Part shown: positions 46,424 through 57,513 of the stretch, piece by piece | How the letters are laid out: each line of letters begins with the position of its first letter | How positions within the stretch are numbered: position 1 is the first letter of the stretch | Assembly: GCF_004769635.1 (NCBI RefSeq) | Contig: NZ_RQGH01000023.1 | Location: forward strand, 1 to 64,000 | Source of the DNA: Leptospira jelokensis | Lineage (GTDB): Bacteria > Spirochaetota > Leptospiria > Leptospirales > Leptospiraceae | Length of the DNA: 64,000 nucleotides | Direction of reading: 5' to 3' | Notes under the pieces: model-generated | Seen by the model: only the letters and a program-made list of their open reading frames with translations | Database searches by the model: none | Told to the model about the DNA's origin: nothing | Translations under genes and position numbers: made by a program

Positions 46424-47673
46424 GTGGCACCTCGGATGATGTCAACCGGTGAAAGCCTGCTTGCCATACGAGCTGGGATATAACTAGCAATGGAGGCACT
46501 GAGGACTGCTATGGTGAAACCTTTTACATAAATCATCACATCCCAGGAAATCATCATTGTTTTCATGAGTGCCTTTGAATTTTGTTTTGGGTCACCAATC
46601 GGAATTCCATCAATGTAGTAACAACCAATGATACCAACAAAGATTCCAATGATGGCACCAAGAGTCCCTAAAAACAAACCTTGGAAGATAAACAATTGGA
46701 TCGTATCCTTCTCATCAAATCCAATCGAACGAAGGATCGCAACTTCCTTTTTTTTCTGGTTCACTACCATATTGAGTATATTATAAATTCCGAATGCAAC
46801 TACAAGTATGATGGTAAAGGTGGTGGAATTTCGAACGATGTCTTGTGTTCGAAAAACTTGTAAAATGCTTGCATTCACTTCATCCCAACTTTCCACTTTA
46901 TCCTTGCTAAAGTACCGCCAGTCTTCTGCAATTTCCTTTGCCATACGAATGTCTTTAATTTTGACGATGATTTGCGAAATCTCGCCACTGGACTTGGTGA
47001 TACTTTGTACTGATGATACTGAGGAGTAAACTGTCACTTCGTCCACTAATCGATTTCCTGTACTCAAAATCCCAACAATTTTGATGGGGATGAGGTCAGT
47101 CCCTGGGATATAAACAAAGATTGTGTCATCAACTTTTGCTCCCAATTTGTTGAGAACCCCTTCACCGGCAATGGCAAGGGAAGTCCCACGCGAAAGATCT
47201 GACAATTTCCCTTCTACAATGTAATCACTTAAATTGGTCACTTTTGGTTGGATATTTGGATCCACACCTACAAATCTTGCAGGAGCAGTTGCTTTTCCAT
47301 TCACAAAGATCACTTCTTTTGAGAGTTGTGGGGCAAAAGACACGACCCGGTGGTCATTTGATAATTTGTCCATCCATCCAAGAACGTTAGTTAAGCGAGA
47401 GTTATCGGTTCTACCAGAAGGTGGCGAAACCCAACGCACTTCTTTCCCTTGGAAAAACACATCATCAAATGTACGTTCGGTGATAAGTTCATCCTTAGGA
47501 GATATTTTGATTTGGCCATCTGAATTTACCAATTGGTCTGTAATCACCGCCTGGAAACCAAGCATAATCCCTGAAAAAACAATGTACCCCGCTGTCCCAA
47601 GGATAATCCCAATCAGAGTTAGCAGTGATTGTTGTGGTCTAGAAAAAATTTGGCGTATGGCAAGGAATAACAT
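46420..47673 (-). CDS. MacB-like ABC transporter permease (FtsX family)
   Basis: A 417-residue permease with an N-terminal membrane helix (SLLTLIGIILGTAGYIVFSGIML), a periplasmic MacB core domain of about 230 residues, and three C-terminal helices including the FtsX motif (LVVAFGIYNILNMVVNQKKKEVAILRSIGFDEKDTIQLF). It ends ASYIPARMASRLSPVDIIRG, a typical signature. It is likely a mechanotransmission exporter working with the HlyD-like adaptor directly upstream and the ATPase downstream. Confidence 0.9.
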   Translation of the reverse strand: MLFLAIRQIFSRPQQSLLTLIGIILGTAGYIVFSGIMLGFQAVITDQLVNSDGQIKISPKDELITERTFDDVFFQGKEVRWVSPPSGRTDNSRLTNVLGWMDKLSNDHRVVSFAPQLSKEVIFVNGKATAPARFVGVDPNIQPKVTNLSDYIVEGKLSDLSRGTSLAIAGEGVLNKLGAKVDDTIFVYIPGTDLIPIKIVGILSTGNRLVDEVTVYSSVSSVQSITKSSGEISQIIVKIKDIRMAKEIAEDWRYFSKDKVESWDEVNASILQVFRTQDIVRNSTTFTIILVVAFGIYNILNMVVNQKKKEVAILRSIGFDEKDTIQLFIFQGLFLGTLGAIIGIFVGIIGCYYIDGIPIGDPKQNSKALMKTMMISWDVMIYVKGFTIAVLSASIASYIPARMASRLSPVDIIRGAT

Positions 47674-48444
47674 CTAATGTTTTACGAGAACCTCATCACC
47701 TTCGAGTAAATCACCTTGTATGAGTTCACCAAACTCTGAATTGATGGCACCAATTCGGATTTCAATTTTTTCTCGTTTCCCACTGCGATAACGTGTGACC
47801 TTCCCTCTTTCTACTGCAACCAGTGGGACAAGGATTACATTATCCTTGGAAGAAACTTCGATGGCGACGTCGGTTGTCATATCAGGTAAAATCCCTTGAG
47901 GCAATTCATTAGGCGAGATTCGGACCAAAAATTGTCCATTCGATGGATAAATTCGTTCCACCTCTCCTTTGTAAATATTACCTCGAATGGATTCAAAACT
48001 GAGTTGGGCATGTTGTCCTGGTTTTACACGTAAGGCTGATTCTTGGTCGAGGGATACTGATACATACACTTCTTTTAGATTTTGGATTTCGAGTACGGGT
48101 AACCCAGGCATTGCTGTTTCATTTTTTGCGATACTCAATTTGGTAATGGTGCCAGTGATAGGAGAACGAAAGGTAATTCCTGAATCATTCACAAGGAGAG
48201 GTTCTCCTTTTTTTACGGACTGTCCTTCTTCAACAAAGATATCACGGACTGAGGCAGCAATTCCAAATTTTAATACGAAACTATCAATCGGTTTTACTGT
48301 ACCCAAAGCATACACTGCCTCCACAAGGGATCCTTTCTTTACGGTAAGCCGATCGGATTTCGAACCACGAAATAAAAACACGAAAATTAAAATTAGAATG
48401 ATTACAATCGATGCGATTGAACCGTAGATTTTTTTACGACTCAT
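47674..48444 (-). CDS. HlyD/MacA-type periplasmic adaptor
   Basis: The 256-residue membrane-fusion protein has one N-terminal helix (YGSIASIVIILILIFVFLF), a barrel-sandwich hybrid half (SVRDIFVEEGQSVKKGEPLL...TFRSPITGTITKLSIAKNETAMPG), a beta-barrel (VRISPNELPQGILPDMTTDVAIEV) and a terminal membrane-proximal part. The alpha-helical hairpin is essentially missing, so it is shorter than MacA. It abuts the permease gene with no gap. It follows mtaB by 53 bases. Confidence 0.85.
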   Translation of the reverse strand: MSRKKIYGSIASIVIILILIFVFLFRGSKSDRLTVKKGSLVEAVYALGTVKPIDSFVLKFGIAASVRDIFVEEGQSVKKGEPLLVNDSGITFRSPITGTITKLSIAKNETAMPGLPVLEIQNLKEVYVSVSLDQESALRVKPGQHAQLSFESIRGNIYKGEVERIYPSNGQFLVRISPNELPQGILPDMTTDVAIEVSSKDNVILVPLVAVERGKVTRYRSGKREKIEIRIGAINSEFGELIQGDLLEGDEVLVKH

Positions 48445-48497
48445 GATGACCTTATCATAAAAGTTTCGTTGTATTTGGATATACTTTTTCGAAAGGA

Positions 48498-49787
48498 TTA
48501 TCTAGCAAAGGTGAAGAGAAATTCACCTTCTTTGTCTTTGGCGGGGAAATATTCTTCACACCTAACATCGACAAACTGACCATTTTGTAAGGTATCAATT
48601 GGAAACGATTGCGGAAGTTGTCCTTTTAAATAATTATCAGTCACAAGCCTTCCATCATTCTCCAAAATCGCCTCAAAGGTTTTCCCGATTGCCGTTTTTG
48701 CATAGGTTTGGTGTAATGTGGAACTCAGTGCCATAAGATCCAAAACTCGGCGTTTTTTTTCATCTCCTGGGATAGGATCTCCCAAACTTTCAGCAGTGGT
48801 TCCTTTTCTCACAGAATATGGAAAAACATGTAATTTTGCAAAACCAAGCTCAACTAGCAATTGTTTTGTTTCCTGAAACTCAACTTCAGATTCAGAAGGG
48901 AATCCCACGATCACGTCTGTTCCCAAAAACAAATTGGGAAGTTTTGACTTGGCAAGTTCGATCCGAGTGCGAAACGCATCAGGGTGGTAGGTTCGTCTCA
49001 TTTCTTTTAAGATTTTTCGACTTCCACTTTGGATTGGAACATGTAAAAATTTACAAAACCTGGGGTGTGACATGAGATCGAGTAATCCGGATCCCACATC
49101 TGGAGGTTCAATGGAAGACAAACGAATGCGAGAGTATTCTAAAATTTTTAATATGTCTTCCAATAAATTTAAAAAACCCTTTTCTCCATTTTCTAAACGA
49201 TACCAACCTAAATTAACACCAGTTAACTGGATTTCACCAACACCATTGTCTTGTAAGTATTTGACTTGGTCTAAAATGTCCCCGTAGTTGCGACTCACTC
49301 CGAGTCCCCTTGCCGCTGGGATTTTACAATAAGAACATTTTCTGTTGCAACCATCTTGGATTTTTAAGTAAGCACGAGTGTGCCCCTCTGGCAGAACATC
49401 CGAGTAGGAAAATCGATCTAAATTTTGAGTTTGTGAATAGGATTTACCTTCCCAGTCCGCTAAGATTTGGTAAGGCAAAGAACTTTTTTCGGTATTCCCA
49501 AACACTCCATAGACACCTGGGATATTTTGTAATACTTCTTTATCAGTCTCCGCATAACAACCAGTCACAAATACTTTTGCTCCAGGGTTTGACCTAATGG
49601 CATTACGGATGATGTTTCGGTTTTTAACATCGGCTTTGTTTGTTACAGTACATGTATTGACGACGATATACTGTGCATTTTCATCTGCCTGGGCAAGTGT
49701 GAAACCCTTATCTTTGAGTACAGAGTACATTCCATCTGTCTCAAAAAAATTCAAACGACAACCGAGTGTATGAAACTTGATTTTCAC
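48498..49787 (-). CDS. mtaB: tRNA threonylcarbamoyladenosine methylthiotransferase MtaB
   Basis: The 429-residue enzyme has the UPF0004 domain ([16 protein letters not shown], with NTCTVTN and CYAET cysteines for one cluster) and the radical-SAM motif [15 protein letters not shown]. Downstream are [11 protein letters not shown] and the TRAM-like end. The LGCRLN start and CSYCKIP motif separate MtaB from MiaB and RimO. It converts t6A37 to ms2t6A37 in tRNAs reading ANN codons. It overlaps the TPR gene by ATGA. Confidence 0.92.
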   Translation of the reverse strand: MKIKFHTLGCRLNFFETDGMYSVLKDKGFTLAQADENAQYIVVNTCTVTNKADVKNRNIIRNAIRSNPGAKVFVTGCYAETDKEVLQNIPGVYGVFGNTEKSSLPYQILADWEGKSYSQTQNLDRFSYSDVLPEGHTRAYLKIQDGCNRKCSYCKIPAARGLGVSRNYGDILDQVKYLQDNGVGEIQLTGVNLGWYRLENGEKGFLNLLEDILKILEYSRIRLSSIEPPDVGSGLLDLMSHPRFCKFLHVPIQSGSRKILKEMRRTYHPDAFRTRIELAKSKLPNLFLGTDVIVGFPSESEVEFQETKQLLVELGFAKLHVFPYSVRKGTTAESLGDPIPGDEKKRRVLDLMALSSTLHQTYAKTAIGKTFEAILENDGRLVTDNYLKGQLPQSFPIDTLQNGQFVDVRCEEYFPAKDKEGEFLFTFAR

Positions 49788-50563
49788 AGGGCTGTGAGTG
49801 CCAAAATCCTTTTTGAATTTTCTTTGATGGTATTACTTTCTCCATTTAAGGATGAAGCCTTTTCAATACAGGTTTTTGCTTCCTCCAAATAGGGATTTGC
49901 AAGATTCTTTTTTCCCAATTTTTTATTTACTCGATAAAGCGATTCTTGGACAAGAGCTAGGTTATTCCAAATTTCACTGGAGTTCTGGTTGATGCTAGAT
50001 GCCCAACGTAAACTCATATCGGCCTTGTCGTAGTTTTTTAATTGGTAATAAATTTTACCTTCTAACTCAAGCATACGGGCATCACTTGGGCTTCCTGCTT
50101 TTGCCTTTTCAATTTGGGAGAGGGCCGTTTTAGAAGCTCCTTTTTCAGAGAGGGCTAACGCGTAAAAATATCGTATCTCTGGATTTTGTGGATACATTGG
50201 AATGGCTTTTTCCGCAAGTTCAATCGCAGGTTTCCATTTTTTATGGCGAGTTAAAATCGCAAGGCTACCTTGTAAGAGGTCTTCATCATCGGGTTTTCGT
50301 TTTCTTGCTTCCAACATGTTTTTGTAGGCATTGTCAAAATCGTTTAACTTATCGTAGTTGAAAGCAAGTAAGGCATAAAATTCGTAGGATGATTTCCCAT
50401 CTACGAGCAGGCTCTTCACAAGTTCGATTGATTTTGCATAATTTTTTGTTTTGTATTCATCAACTGCCTGGAAGTAGGCAGAACCAACCTGTTCCTTATC
50501 TTGAGCGTAAACTGAGGATACGAGAAGGCAAATAACAGCCATGATGTGAAGTAAATGTTTCAT
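49784..50563 (-). CDS. Exported TPR-repeat protein
   Basis: The 259-residue protein has a signal peptide ([18 protein letters not shown]) and five or six tetratricopeptide-like repeats ([103 protein letters not shown]). Such proteins are scaffolds in the envelope. No partner can be named. It overlaps both the DUF3592-like gene upstream and mtaB downstream. Confidence 0.8.
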   Translation of the reverse strand: MKHLLHIMAVICLLVSSVYAQDKEQVGSAYFQAVDEYKTKNYAKSIELVKSLLVDGKSSYEFYALLAFNYDKLNDFDNAYKNMLEARKRKPDDEDLLQGSLAILTRHKKWKPAIELAEKAIPMYPQNPEIRYFYALALSEKGASKTALSQIEKAKAGSPSDARMLELEGKIYYQLKNYDKADMSLRWASSINQNSSEIWNNLALVQESLYRVNKKLGKKNLANPYLEEAKTCIEKASSLNGESNTIKENSKRILALTAL

Positions 50564-50994
50564 AATAGATCCGAGGGAACCGTAATGGAGTTCAAATTGA
50601 CCGTATCAATCCTAGAATGGTAAGGTTCAATAGGGTCCAGGTATAGGAAAACGCTTCCCCCTTTGGAAAGCAAGTAATGTTCGATATGTTCTTCGGTAAT
50701 GATTTCCATATCCCCCACATAGAGGATTGGATTTTCACCGGGCCCCAAGTGCAGGTGGAAATCTTCTGTGGGCAAAAAATCGGATAAACTGAGATACCCA
50801 GACCCAAAATACAAACCAGATTGGAAATAGTATTTATAATGAACTTTGACTTCAGGTAGGATTAAATTGGGTCGGATGTAACCGAGTTCAATTCGTTCGA
50901 TGGTTCCAACCGTGCGAATTTTCCGCAGTTGGAACCAAATTTTACGAATGAAAAAGTAGGAAAATAGGAAGACGAGGGGAATGAGAATTGCCAT
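50560..50994 (-). CDS. DUF3592-like membrane protein
   Basis: A 144-residue protein with one N-terminal membrane helix (ILIPLVFLFSYFFIRKIWF) followed by a beta-rich domain (TVGTIERIELGYI...EVKVHYKYYFQSGLYFGSGYL...FHLHLGPGENPILYVG). The pattern resembles DUF3592 proteins. It starts 25 bases after clpC ends and overlaps the TPR gene. Function unknown. Confidence 0.6.
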   Translation of the reverse strand: MAILIPLVFLFSYFFIRKIWFQLRKIRTVGTIERIELGYIRPNLILPEVKVHYKYYFQSGLYFGSGYLSLSDFLPTEDFHLHLGPGENPILYVGDMEIITEEHIEHYLLSKGGSVFLYLDPIEPYHSRIDTVNLNSITVPSDLL

Positions 50995-51019
50995 TTCCTT
51001 TCGCCTTCCCCATCACTCT

Positions 51020-53572
51020 CTAAACGAGAGCTAAGTCTTTTTCCTCTGTGTTTGGCGAAGAACCATCATCTTTTTTTGGAACTTCTTTGTAGTCAGACCA
51101 AGGGGTTTCGGAATACACAAGTTTTCCTTCCGCCAAATCTACTAAAATTTTAGTAGGGTTGTCATATACCCCTTTCAGCGACTGCACTGCCATATAATCT
51201 TCCAATTCTCTTTGGAACACTCGTCTGAGTGGACGCGCTCCATAGTTTTGGTCGTATCCAATGGTTGCAAAATGTTCCTTGGCACCCAAAGTGAGCTCTA
51301 CGAGAACTTTTTTCTCCGTCAAACGTTTGTTAAAATCCTTTAACATGATATCCACAATGCTAACGATTTCTTCTTTTTTAAGAGGAGCAAAATAAACGAC
51401 TTCATCCACACGGTTTAAAAACTCAGGGTTAAAATGTTTTTTAAGTTGTTCTCTCGCTTGTTCCGCTTTGTAGGACTCTCTTTCTTCCGCAAAATCTTCA
51501 AATCCCAATCTTCCACCTTTGGAAATTTCTTTGGCGGCAATGTTTGAGGTCATGATGATAATGGTGTCTCGGAAATTTACTTTACGACCTTTTGTATCTG
51601 TTAAATTCCCTTCTTCCATAATCTGGAGCAGGATATTAAACAAATCATGGTGCGCTTTTTCAATTTCATCCAAAAGTACCAAACTATATGGTTTCCTTCT
51701 TACAAATTCTGTAAGTTGGCCACCATCATCATAGCCAACATAACCAGGAGGTGCTCCGATCAGTCTGGAAACTGCATGTGGTTCCATGTATTCCGACATA
51801 TCGATGCGAAGCATATTGTCTTCTGAACCAAACAGCTGTTCAGCGAGAGCTTTTGCAAGCTCTGTTTTCCCTACACCGGTTGGCCCAAGGAAGATAAACG
51901 ATCCTGTTGGGCGTTTCTCACTTTTTAGACCAGTTCGGGAACGTCTCACCGCACGGGCCACTTTTTCAATGGCCTCGGTTTGACCCACGATACGAGCCTT
52001 GATGTCTTCTTCCAAATTGAGAAGTTTTGTGTTTTCGGATTGTTCCATTTTTTTCAATGGAATTCCAGTCCATAAACTCACAACAGAGAGTATGTCTTCT
52101 TCTTCAATCGAAACGGCATACCCTTCCATACGTTCTTGCCATTGTTTGGTTTTTTCTTCCAATTCACCTTTCTTACGATTCACTTCATCGCGAACGGCTG
52201 CCGCTTTTTCGTATTCTTGGCTACGTACCAAATCTTCTTTTTTGACTGAAAGAGCTTTGATCTCTTCTTCAATCTCTTTGATTTCATTGGGTCTTTGGCA
52301 ATTGGCAAGGCGTGCTTTTGCCCCAGCTTCATCGATGATATCAATCGCTTTGTCTGGTAAAAACCTGTCGTTGATGTAACGGTGTGATAACTTCACAGCT
52401 TGTTCGATGGCCTTTTCCGAATAACGCACCTTATGGTGTGCTTCGTATGCTTTTTTCAAACCATCCAAAATGAGAACCGCATCGCCAACCGATGGTTCAA
52501 GAACCTTCACCATTTGGAACCTACGTTCTAGTGCAGAATCTTTTTCGATGTATTTACGATACTCGTTATTCGTTGTCGCACCAATACATTGTAATTCCCC
52601 ACGTGCCAGTGCAGGTTTTAAAATGTTAGCGGCATCCACTGCCCCTTCCGCAGCGCCAGCTCCAATCAGTGTGTGCAACTCATCGATAAAGATGATGATG
52701 TTTTGGGAAGTGACGATTTCTTTCATGATTTTTTTCAATCGTTCTTCAAACTCACCACGGTATTTGGTACCTGCGATCAGGCTTGCCAAATCAAGAGATA
52801 ACACTCGTTTGTCGAAAAGTAGATCTGGTACTAATTTTTCAACCACTGCTTGCGCAAGGCCTTCCACAATCGCTGTTTTTCCCACACCCGATTCTCCGAC
52901 AAGGACTGGGTTGTTTTTCGTTTTACGGGATAAAATTTGGATCACACGTTCGATTTCTTTCGAACGCCCAATGACTGGGTCCAATTTTTTTTCGCGTGCA
53001 AGTTGAGTCAGGTCACGTGCAAATTCATCCAGGATCGGAGTTTTACTTTTTTCCTGTCTCGGTGTTGCCGTTTGTGTTTGGCTTTGCCCTGTGGACTGTG
53101 TACCAGTTGTCCCACCGCCGACTGCACCCGAAGGAGGTGCACCGAGAAGGCGTAAAATTTCCGATTTGATCACATTGTAGTTCACGCTAAAGGAAGATAA
53201 TGACCCACCAGCGATATTATTATTATCACGAAGTAATGCGAGTAAGATGTGTTCCGTTCCCACATAGTTATGTTTGAGGCGTTTTGCCTCTTCTTTGGAA
53301 ACTTCGATCATTTTTTGGTACTTGTCTTGCCCTTGGCTGACATCGAGTAACAAAGCCCCCGAACCCTCTCGGGTACGTTTCTCTACTTCCTTTCGGAGTT
53401 CGTTTAAATTGATGTTTAGATTCGTGAGAATCTTAATCGCGACAGAGTCCTCCTCCCGGAGAAGCCCAAGTAGAATGTGTTCAGGACCGATAAAATCGGA
53501 ACCTAAACGTTTAGCCTCATCTTGGGCGATTTCGTTGATGACTCTTTTTGCTCTTTTGGTGAATTCCAACAT
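51020..53572 (-). CDS. clpC: ATP-dependent Clp protease ATPase subunit ClpC
   Basis: The 850-residue AAA+ unfoldase has two N-terminal Clp repeats ([30 protein letters not shown]), a first ATPase (Walker [14 protein letters not shown]; Walker [15 protein letters not shown]) and a middle domain with a UVR-like segment ([21 protein letters not shown]). A second ATPase follows ([31 protein letters not shown]). It feeds substrates to ClpP. In Bacillus ClpC degrades arginine-phosphorylated proteins marked by McsB, and a guanido-kinase-like gene lies 60 bases upstream here. The tail is acidic and unusual ([12 protein letters not shown]). Confidence 0.95.
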   Translation of the reverse strand: MLEFTKRAKRVINEIAQDEAKRLGSDFIGPEHILLGLLREEDSVAIKILTNLNINLNELRKEVEKRTREGSGALLLDVSQGQDKYQKMIEVSKEEAKRLKHNYVGTEHILLALLRDNNNIAGGSLSSFSVNYNVIKSEILRLLGAPPSGAVGGGTTGTQSTGQSQTQTATPRQEKSKTPILDEFARDLTQLAREKKLDPVIGRSKEIERVIQILSRKTKNNPVLVGESGVGKTAIVEGLAQAVVEKLVPDLLFDKRVLSLDLASLIAGTKYRGEFEERLKKIMKEIVTSQNIIIFIDELHTLIGAGAAEGAVDAANILKPALARGELQCIGATTNNEYRKYIEKDSALERRFQMVKVLEPSVGDAVLILDGLKKAYEAHHKVRYSEKAIEQAVKLSHRYINDRFLPDKAIDIIDEAGAKARLANCQRPNEIKEIEEEIKALSVKKEDLVRSQEYEKAAAVRDEVNRKKGELEEKTKQWQERMEGYAVSIEEEDILSVVSLWTGIPLKKMEQSENTKLLNLEEDIKARIVGQTEAIEKVARAVRRSRTGLKSEKRPTGSFIFLGPTGVGKTELAKALAEQLFGSEDNMLRIDMSEYMEPHAVSRLIGAPPGYVGYDDGGQLTEFVRRKPYSLVLLDEIEKAHHDLFNILLQIMEEGNLTDTKGRKVNFRDTIIIMTSNIAAKEISKGGRLGFEDFAEERESYKAEQAREQLKKHFNPEFLNRVDEVVYFAPLKKEEIVSIVDIMLKDFNKRLTEKKVLVELTLGAKEHFATIGYDQNYGARPLRRVFQRELEDYMAVQSLKGVYDNPTKILVDLAEGKLVYSETPWSDYKEVPKKDDGSSPNTEEKDLALV

Positions 53573-53632
53573 GCCGCACCCTGCCTTTAGTAATTAGACG
53601 AACGTCCTTGTTCCCATCTTGACCGTACTGGG

Positions 53633-54421
53633 TCAAAGGGAGCCTCGTAAACCAAGAATTTTGTAAAACTGACGTTTTTGGACCGCGTATGCGTTCTTCC
53701 ACGAGATTTTTACGACAAGCCCTCGGAACTTTCCCAGGGACTCTCTTCTATGATCGGTGGATGGAGCAATTTCTATACCAAATTCAGAAAGTTTCTCAAA
53801 AAGGGAAAAGAAGCGTGGATCGACACCAGCTTCGATGCCGAGGAGGAGGGAATCCCTCCTGCCCATTCCTAAATTGGTTGGACAAGAGGCGATGTAACCC
53901 ATGCCTTTTGCAAACGCCCAAAATTGTTTTTGGTACAGGAACCGAAGTAAGGATCTAAACTTTTTTCTTTTTGCATTTTCCTGGCTTAGGTCCGTTTCCC
54001 TCTCAATTCCTTCCTGTCTCCTGCCGCTTCGCAAAACCTCAAAACGCAAATGGTCCTCTCCACCCAAATACAACCGGAACAAAGCATCATCCCCCATCAA
54101 AAACGAATTCTCATTTTCTACCAAGAGGTCTAAAAAACCATTCTCGGCTAACAGACGTTTTACTCCATCTACCTTAGGATCGTAAAAAGGGAAAAGGTTC
54201 TGTTTTAGGTTACGAGTCAAACGTGTCCGAAATGATAGGATCCTGGTGTATGGCTCCGATTTCGTAAGGATGCCTTCGATCTCCTCGAGTAGGGATTTTG
54301 GAATGGAGGTAGTTTTCTTTTTTTTAGGAAAGGAAAACTGTGAGACACAATGTTCACAGCCAAACTTTCCTGAAATCCGAAACTGAGACTCTGTGGTCCC
54401 ACAGAATCGGCAAAACATCAC
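53633..54421 (-). CDS. Zinc-finger/guanido-kinase fusion resembling McsA plus McsB
   Basis: The 262-residue protein starts with CRFCG and CEHC (Cys4, 7, 22, 25), a McsA-like zinc ribbon. A guanido-kinase region follows: [12 protein letters not shown] (61-72, cf. McsB SSRIRLARNL), [11 protein letters not shown] (120-130, cf. NEEDHLR) and [22 protein letters not shown] with the catalytic-type Cys180. McsB is about 350 residues and McsA separate; here both are compressed into one chain. The C-terminal third, including the RGxxGE loop, is missing or unrecognisable, so kinase activity is uncertain. It overlaps the lolD gene and precedes clpC, as in the Bacillus mcsA-mcsB-clpC operon. Confidence 0.8.
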   Translation of the reverse strand: MMFCRFCGTTESQFRISGKFGCEHCVSQFSFPKKKKTTSIPKSLLEEIEGILTKSEPYTRILSFRTRLTRNLKQNLFPFYDPKVDGVKRLLAENGFLDLLVENENSFLMGDDALFRLYLGGEDHLRFEVLRSGRRQEGIERETDLSQENAKRKKFRSLLRFLYQKQFWAFAKGMGYIASCPTNLGMGRRDSLLLGIEAGVDPRFFSLFEKLSEFGIEIAPSTDHRRESLGKFRGLVVKISWKNAYAVQKRQFYKILGLRGSL

Positions 54422-55116
54422 AGGCTTACGGGCGTTAACTTACCAGAGACGATCCGATTCCGTTTGTGTGCCATGGACGCAAGTTCCAAATCATGTGTCA
54501 CAAGGATAAGGGAAAACTTAAATTCATTTTGGAGTTCTTTGATGAGATCCATAAGATGCCTTGAGTTGTCCCGGTCAAGGTTTCCCGTTGGTTCATCTGC
54601 GAGGATGAGTTGGCGCCTCCCCACAAGAGCACGTGCCACTCCCACTCGTGCACTTTCACCACCAGAGAGTTGGGACGGAAAACTTTCTGTACGTTCGCCA
54701 AGGCCTACTTTTTTTAGAATGTCGATTGCTTGTGCTTTTGCTTGGTTAGGATTCATCCTGGCAATGAGAAGGGGCATCATCACATTTTCCAAAGCTGTAA
54801 AATCAGGGAGTAATAAATGTTGTTGGAAGATAAAAGAAATTTTTTCGGCACGAAAACTTTCTCTTTGTTTTTCGTTTAGGTTTTTTAGTGACACACCACA
54901 AACTTCCACCTCACCATCGTCAAACGAGTCCATGGCGCCGAGGATATTGAGGAGTGTTGACTTCCCAACACCAGACGCTCCTTCTACTGATACGATTTCA
55001 CCAGGTAACACTTCAAAGTCGAGGCCTGAGATGATATGGTACCGTTTGTCGACAACTTGGTAATGCTTTTCAAGTTTTCGTACGGAGACTGTTGGTTTGA
55101 GTTCAGAATTAGTCAT
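54418..55116 (-). CDS. lolD: LolD-type ABC transporter ATPase
   Basis: The 232-residue ATPase has Walker [13 protein letters not shown]-loop [22 protein letters not shown], signature [15 protein letters not shown], Walker [13 protein letters not shown] and [11 protein letters not shown]. The [14 protein letters not shown] segment is typical of LolD. Together with the overlapping permease it would extract lipoproteins from the inner membrane, which is important in a lipoprotein-rich spirochaete. It overlaps the permease gene by eight bases and the zinc-finger/kinase gene by four. Confidence 0.88.
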   Translation of the reverse strand: MTNSELKPTVSVRKLEKHYQVVDKRYHIISGLDFEVLPGEIVSVEGASGVGKSTLLNILGAMDSFDDGEVEVCGVSLKNLNEKQRESFRAEKISFIFQQHLLLPDFTALENVMMPLLIARMNPNQAKAQAIDILKKVGLGERTESFPSQLSGGESARVGVARALVGRRQLILADEPTGNLDRDNSRHLMDLIKELQNEFKFSLILVTHDLELASMAHKRNRIVSGKLTPVSL

Positions 55117-56461
55117 TGCGAATCGTATCCACTGGGTTTAGATTGGCGGCCATGCGTGCAGGGAAGTACCCAGCAAGGCCAGAGAGAATGGTAGCAGCAG
55201 TCGTCACCATAAAAATAAAGGAAATATCAATATCAACTGGGATATGATCAAAGTAATAGATGTCTTTCGGAACAAGTTCCACTGGGTCCCAATCCCCAGG
55301 ATTGAGAAGACTTCCCACACCATTGATGATTTCAGAAATGGCATTGATGATGACTTCCAATTTTGTGGCGATAAAAATCCCCGTCATCCCACCCACAAGA
55401 GAGGATAAAATACCAACGATCATTGCATTGAGTGTGAAGATGAGAAGGATATCATTGGAAGCAAGTCCAAGTGCTTTCAAAGTTCCAATGGACCTTCGTT
55501 TGGCACGAATGAGAGAGTGGACAGTGGCAACCATCCCAAGGGCGGCAAGCACGATGAACAAAAAGACAATGATGGAGATGATGGTTTTTTCCAAACGGAG
55601 TGCCGCAAGGAAGTTCTCTTGTTCTTCCGCAATCGTTCGAACAGACCAAGAAGTATCATCCTGGATCTTTTGGTTCCAGTTCTCTTCGTTTAACCTAGAT
55701 AAGATTCTATGTTTGGTGAGTTTTAAATCATCCAGGGAACGAACCTTAATCGCTATTTGGTTGACCGCACCTTTCATCTTAAAAAATTCCTGGGCCTGCG
55801 GAAGGGATAAAAAAACAAATTTCGAATCGTAATTGTAATACCCTGTTTTGAAAAGTCCTACCAAACGAAAGGACTGTACGTTCACTTGGACCCCTCGTTC
55901 CACAGTGAACCTGCCTCCAGGGACTGCCATGGTGATCTCACGTCCAATTCCATACCCGTAAATGGCGCTCATTTCCTTTCCCACAACGACCATCTTTTTG
56001 GAATTGATTGAGGAAATTTCATCCCGGTTGTATTGCAAAATTCTTGGAAAATTGGGAAGGCCATTTTCGACTAATTTTTCAATCGAATCAATGGGCACGG
56101 CACGGATCATGATAGGATTGAAGTTATTATTGCTTTGGATGAGGCCGTGGCTTGTGATATTCCCTTCCACAGAAACAAAGGATTCAGCAAGTTTCGGGTC
56201 CGATTGTAAGTGTGCAATCACCGTTTCGTAATCATAAATGGCACCGGATCCATAGGAATTTTCAATGGTGATATGAGGGCCACCTTGCCAAAGGGATTCC
56301 TTCACTTGTTTTTGGAACCCATTGAAAATCGAAAGGACCACAACAAGAAGGCCTACTCCCACTGCCATCACGATGAACGAAAGCCTGGATTTGATGGAGA
56401 GGAAACCCAAAACGCGGGACCCTCGGATGTAACGGATTGTGATTAAAGAGACGATTCCCAT
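55109..56461 (-). CDS. LolC/LolE-type ABC permease
   Basis: The 450-residue protein has an N-terminal helix after [38 protein letters not shown], a large periplasmic domain, and three C-terminal helices including [21 protein letters not shown] and ending [21 protein letters not shown]. The RYIRG start and the PAxxAAxLxPVxxIR end are signatures of LolC/E permeases. A single permease gene, rather than a C/E pair, suggests a homodimer. The gene heads a long run of minus-strand genes. Confidence 0.88.
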   Translation of the reverse strand: MGIVSLITIRYIRGSRVLGFLSIKSRLSFIVMAVGVGLLVVVLSIFNGFQKQVKESLWQGGPHITIENSYGSGAIYDYETVIAHLQSDPKLAESFVSVEGNITSHGLIQSNNNFNPIMIRAVPIDSIEKLVENGLPNFPRILQYNRDEISSINSKKMVVVGKEMSAIYGYGIGREITMAVPGGRFTVERGVQVNVQSFRLVGLFKTGYYNYDSKFVFLSLPQAQEFFKMKGAVNQIAIKVRSLDDLKLTKHRILSRLNEENWNQKIQDDTSWSVRTIAEEQENFLAALRLEKTIISIIVFLFIVLAALGMVATVHSLIRAKRRSIGTLKALGLASNDILLIFTLNAMIVGILSSLVGGMTGIFIATKLEVIINAISEIINGVGSLLNPGDWDPVELVPKDIYYFDHIPVDIDISFIFMVTTAATILSGLAGYFPARMAANLNPVDTIRND

Positions 56462-56521
56462 GATGACCTAATCTTTTTGACAGCTTTCTTTGAAAGATGG
56501 ATACTGTCAAAAAAGAACCTT

Positions 56522-57508
56522 ATGCCTGAAACACCAAACTATTATTCTGTCAAAGTCAATCTACGAGACGAAGCCAATATGGTGTACACCATGGTTTCTG
56601 CCATCATTGACCCGGTTGAAATCAAATCGGTGAAATATGAGGGTGTTTCTTGTACAAGCCCCCTCGCCCTTTTGCCAGTTCGGTCCACATTCCAAGACTT
56701 TTACAACCGAATGCAACGTGTCATTTACAAAGGCGAACAACAAAAAAACATCACAAAGTCCCTCCAAGAACTCATCAAAACCAAATTTGGTTCGGAGAGT
56801 TTTTTAGAAGAGATCTTACATTATATGGACCACAATCTTACGGATCGTTTGGACTTTGTTTTCAGTGAAATTCACAAACGAACGGCCGGAAATTCTGAGC
56901 CCAAAGTGGAAATCCACTTCGAACTGATTGATCCAAATGAGATGACAAAAACGACTGTGGATGAAGAGGAAATTGCCAAAAAAGAAGCACCTCCTGTCAC
57001 TCCTGTTCCGCAGGCCTCTGGGTTTCTCATCCCTGCTGACAAACAAATTGTGCAGTTTAAGTTCCAACTCTCTCCTGTCAATGGTGTGCCACTCGTAGAA
57101 CTAAAGGCAGGTGATAATGTGTATGTTCGTTTGGTGCCAGGAGATGCAGTCACTGATTCCATCATCAATACCTTGGAACTCAAAGAAGAATCAGGTGCCA
57201 TCAAACAAATCCCTGCCAAGATCGTGAACATTTCGAATAACAAAAATTTTTCGGAAGTCGTGATCAAAATCAACGAACAAATTTATGGAAAAATCATTGA
57301 AGAAGAAAATTCAGTGAAAATCAAAACAACCGATAGTAGCCAAGGTGCAGCGAACATCATGAACTCAGTTGCATCTCCAACAGCTAAAATTTCAAAATCC
57401 AAACAAAATCCGAATTTAGCGGCCGATGAAAGTTTCCATTTGATGCCTTATATCATTATGCTTGTGGTACTTGCCATTGGGATGATGACGATCTTTGTGA
57501 TTCTCTAA
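56522..57508 (+). CDS. Tail-anchored hypothetical protein
   Basis: Start at ATG 56522 (MPETPNYYSVKVNLRDEANM) preferred over one 45 bases upstream. The 328-residue protein is mostly soluble, with two halves: an N-terminal helical region containing LLPVRSTFQDFYNRMQRVIYKGEQQKNI, and a C-terminal beta-rich region (IPADKQIVQFKFQLSPVNGVPLVELKAGDNVYVRLVPGD). A single C-terminal membrane helix (YIIMLVVLAIGMMTIFVIL) anchors it. No known domain was recognised. It is divergent from the Lol permease and five bases upstream of another membrane protein gene. Confidence 0.6.
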   Translation: MPETPNYYSVKVNLRDEANMVYTMVSAIIDPVEIKSVKYEGVSCTSPLALLPVRSTFQDFYNRMQRVIYKGEQQKNITKSLQELIKTKFGSESFLEEILHYMDHNLTDRLDFVFSEIHKRTAGNSEPKVEIHFELIDPNEMTKTTVDEEEIAKKEAPPVTPVPQASGFLIPADKQIVQFKFQLSPVNGVPLVELKAGDNVYVRLVPGDAVTDSIINTLELKEESGAIKQIPAKIVNISNNKNFSEVVIKINEQIYGKIIEEENSVKIKTTDSSQGAANIMNSVASPTAKISKSKQNPNLAADESFHLMPYIIMLVVLAIGMMTIFVIL

Positions 57509-57513
57509 ACAAA

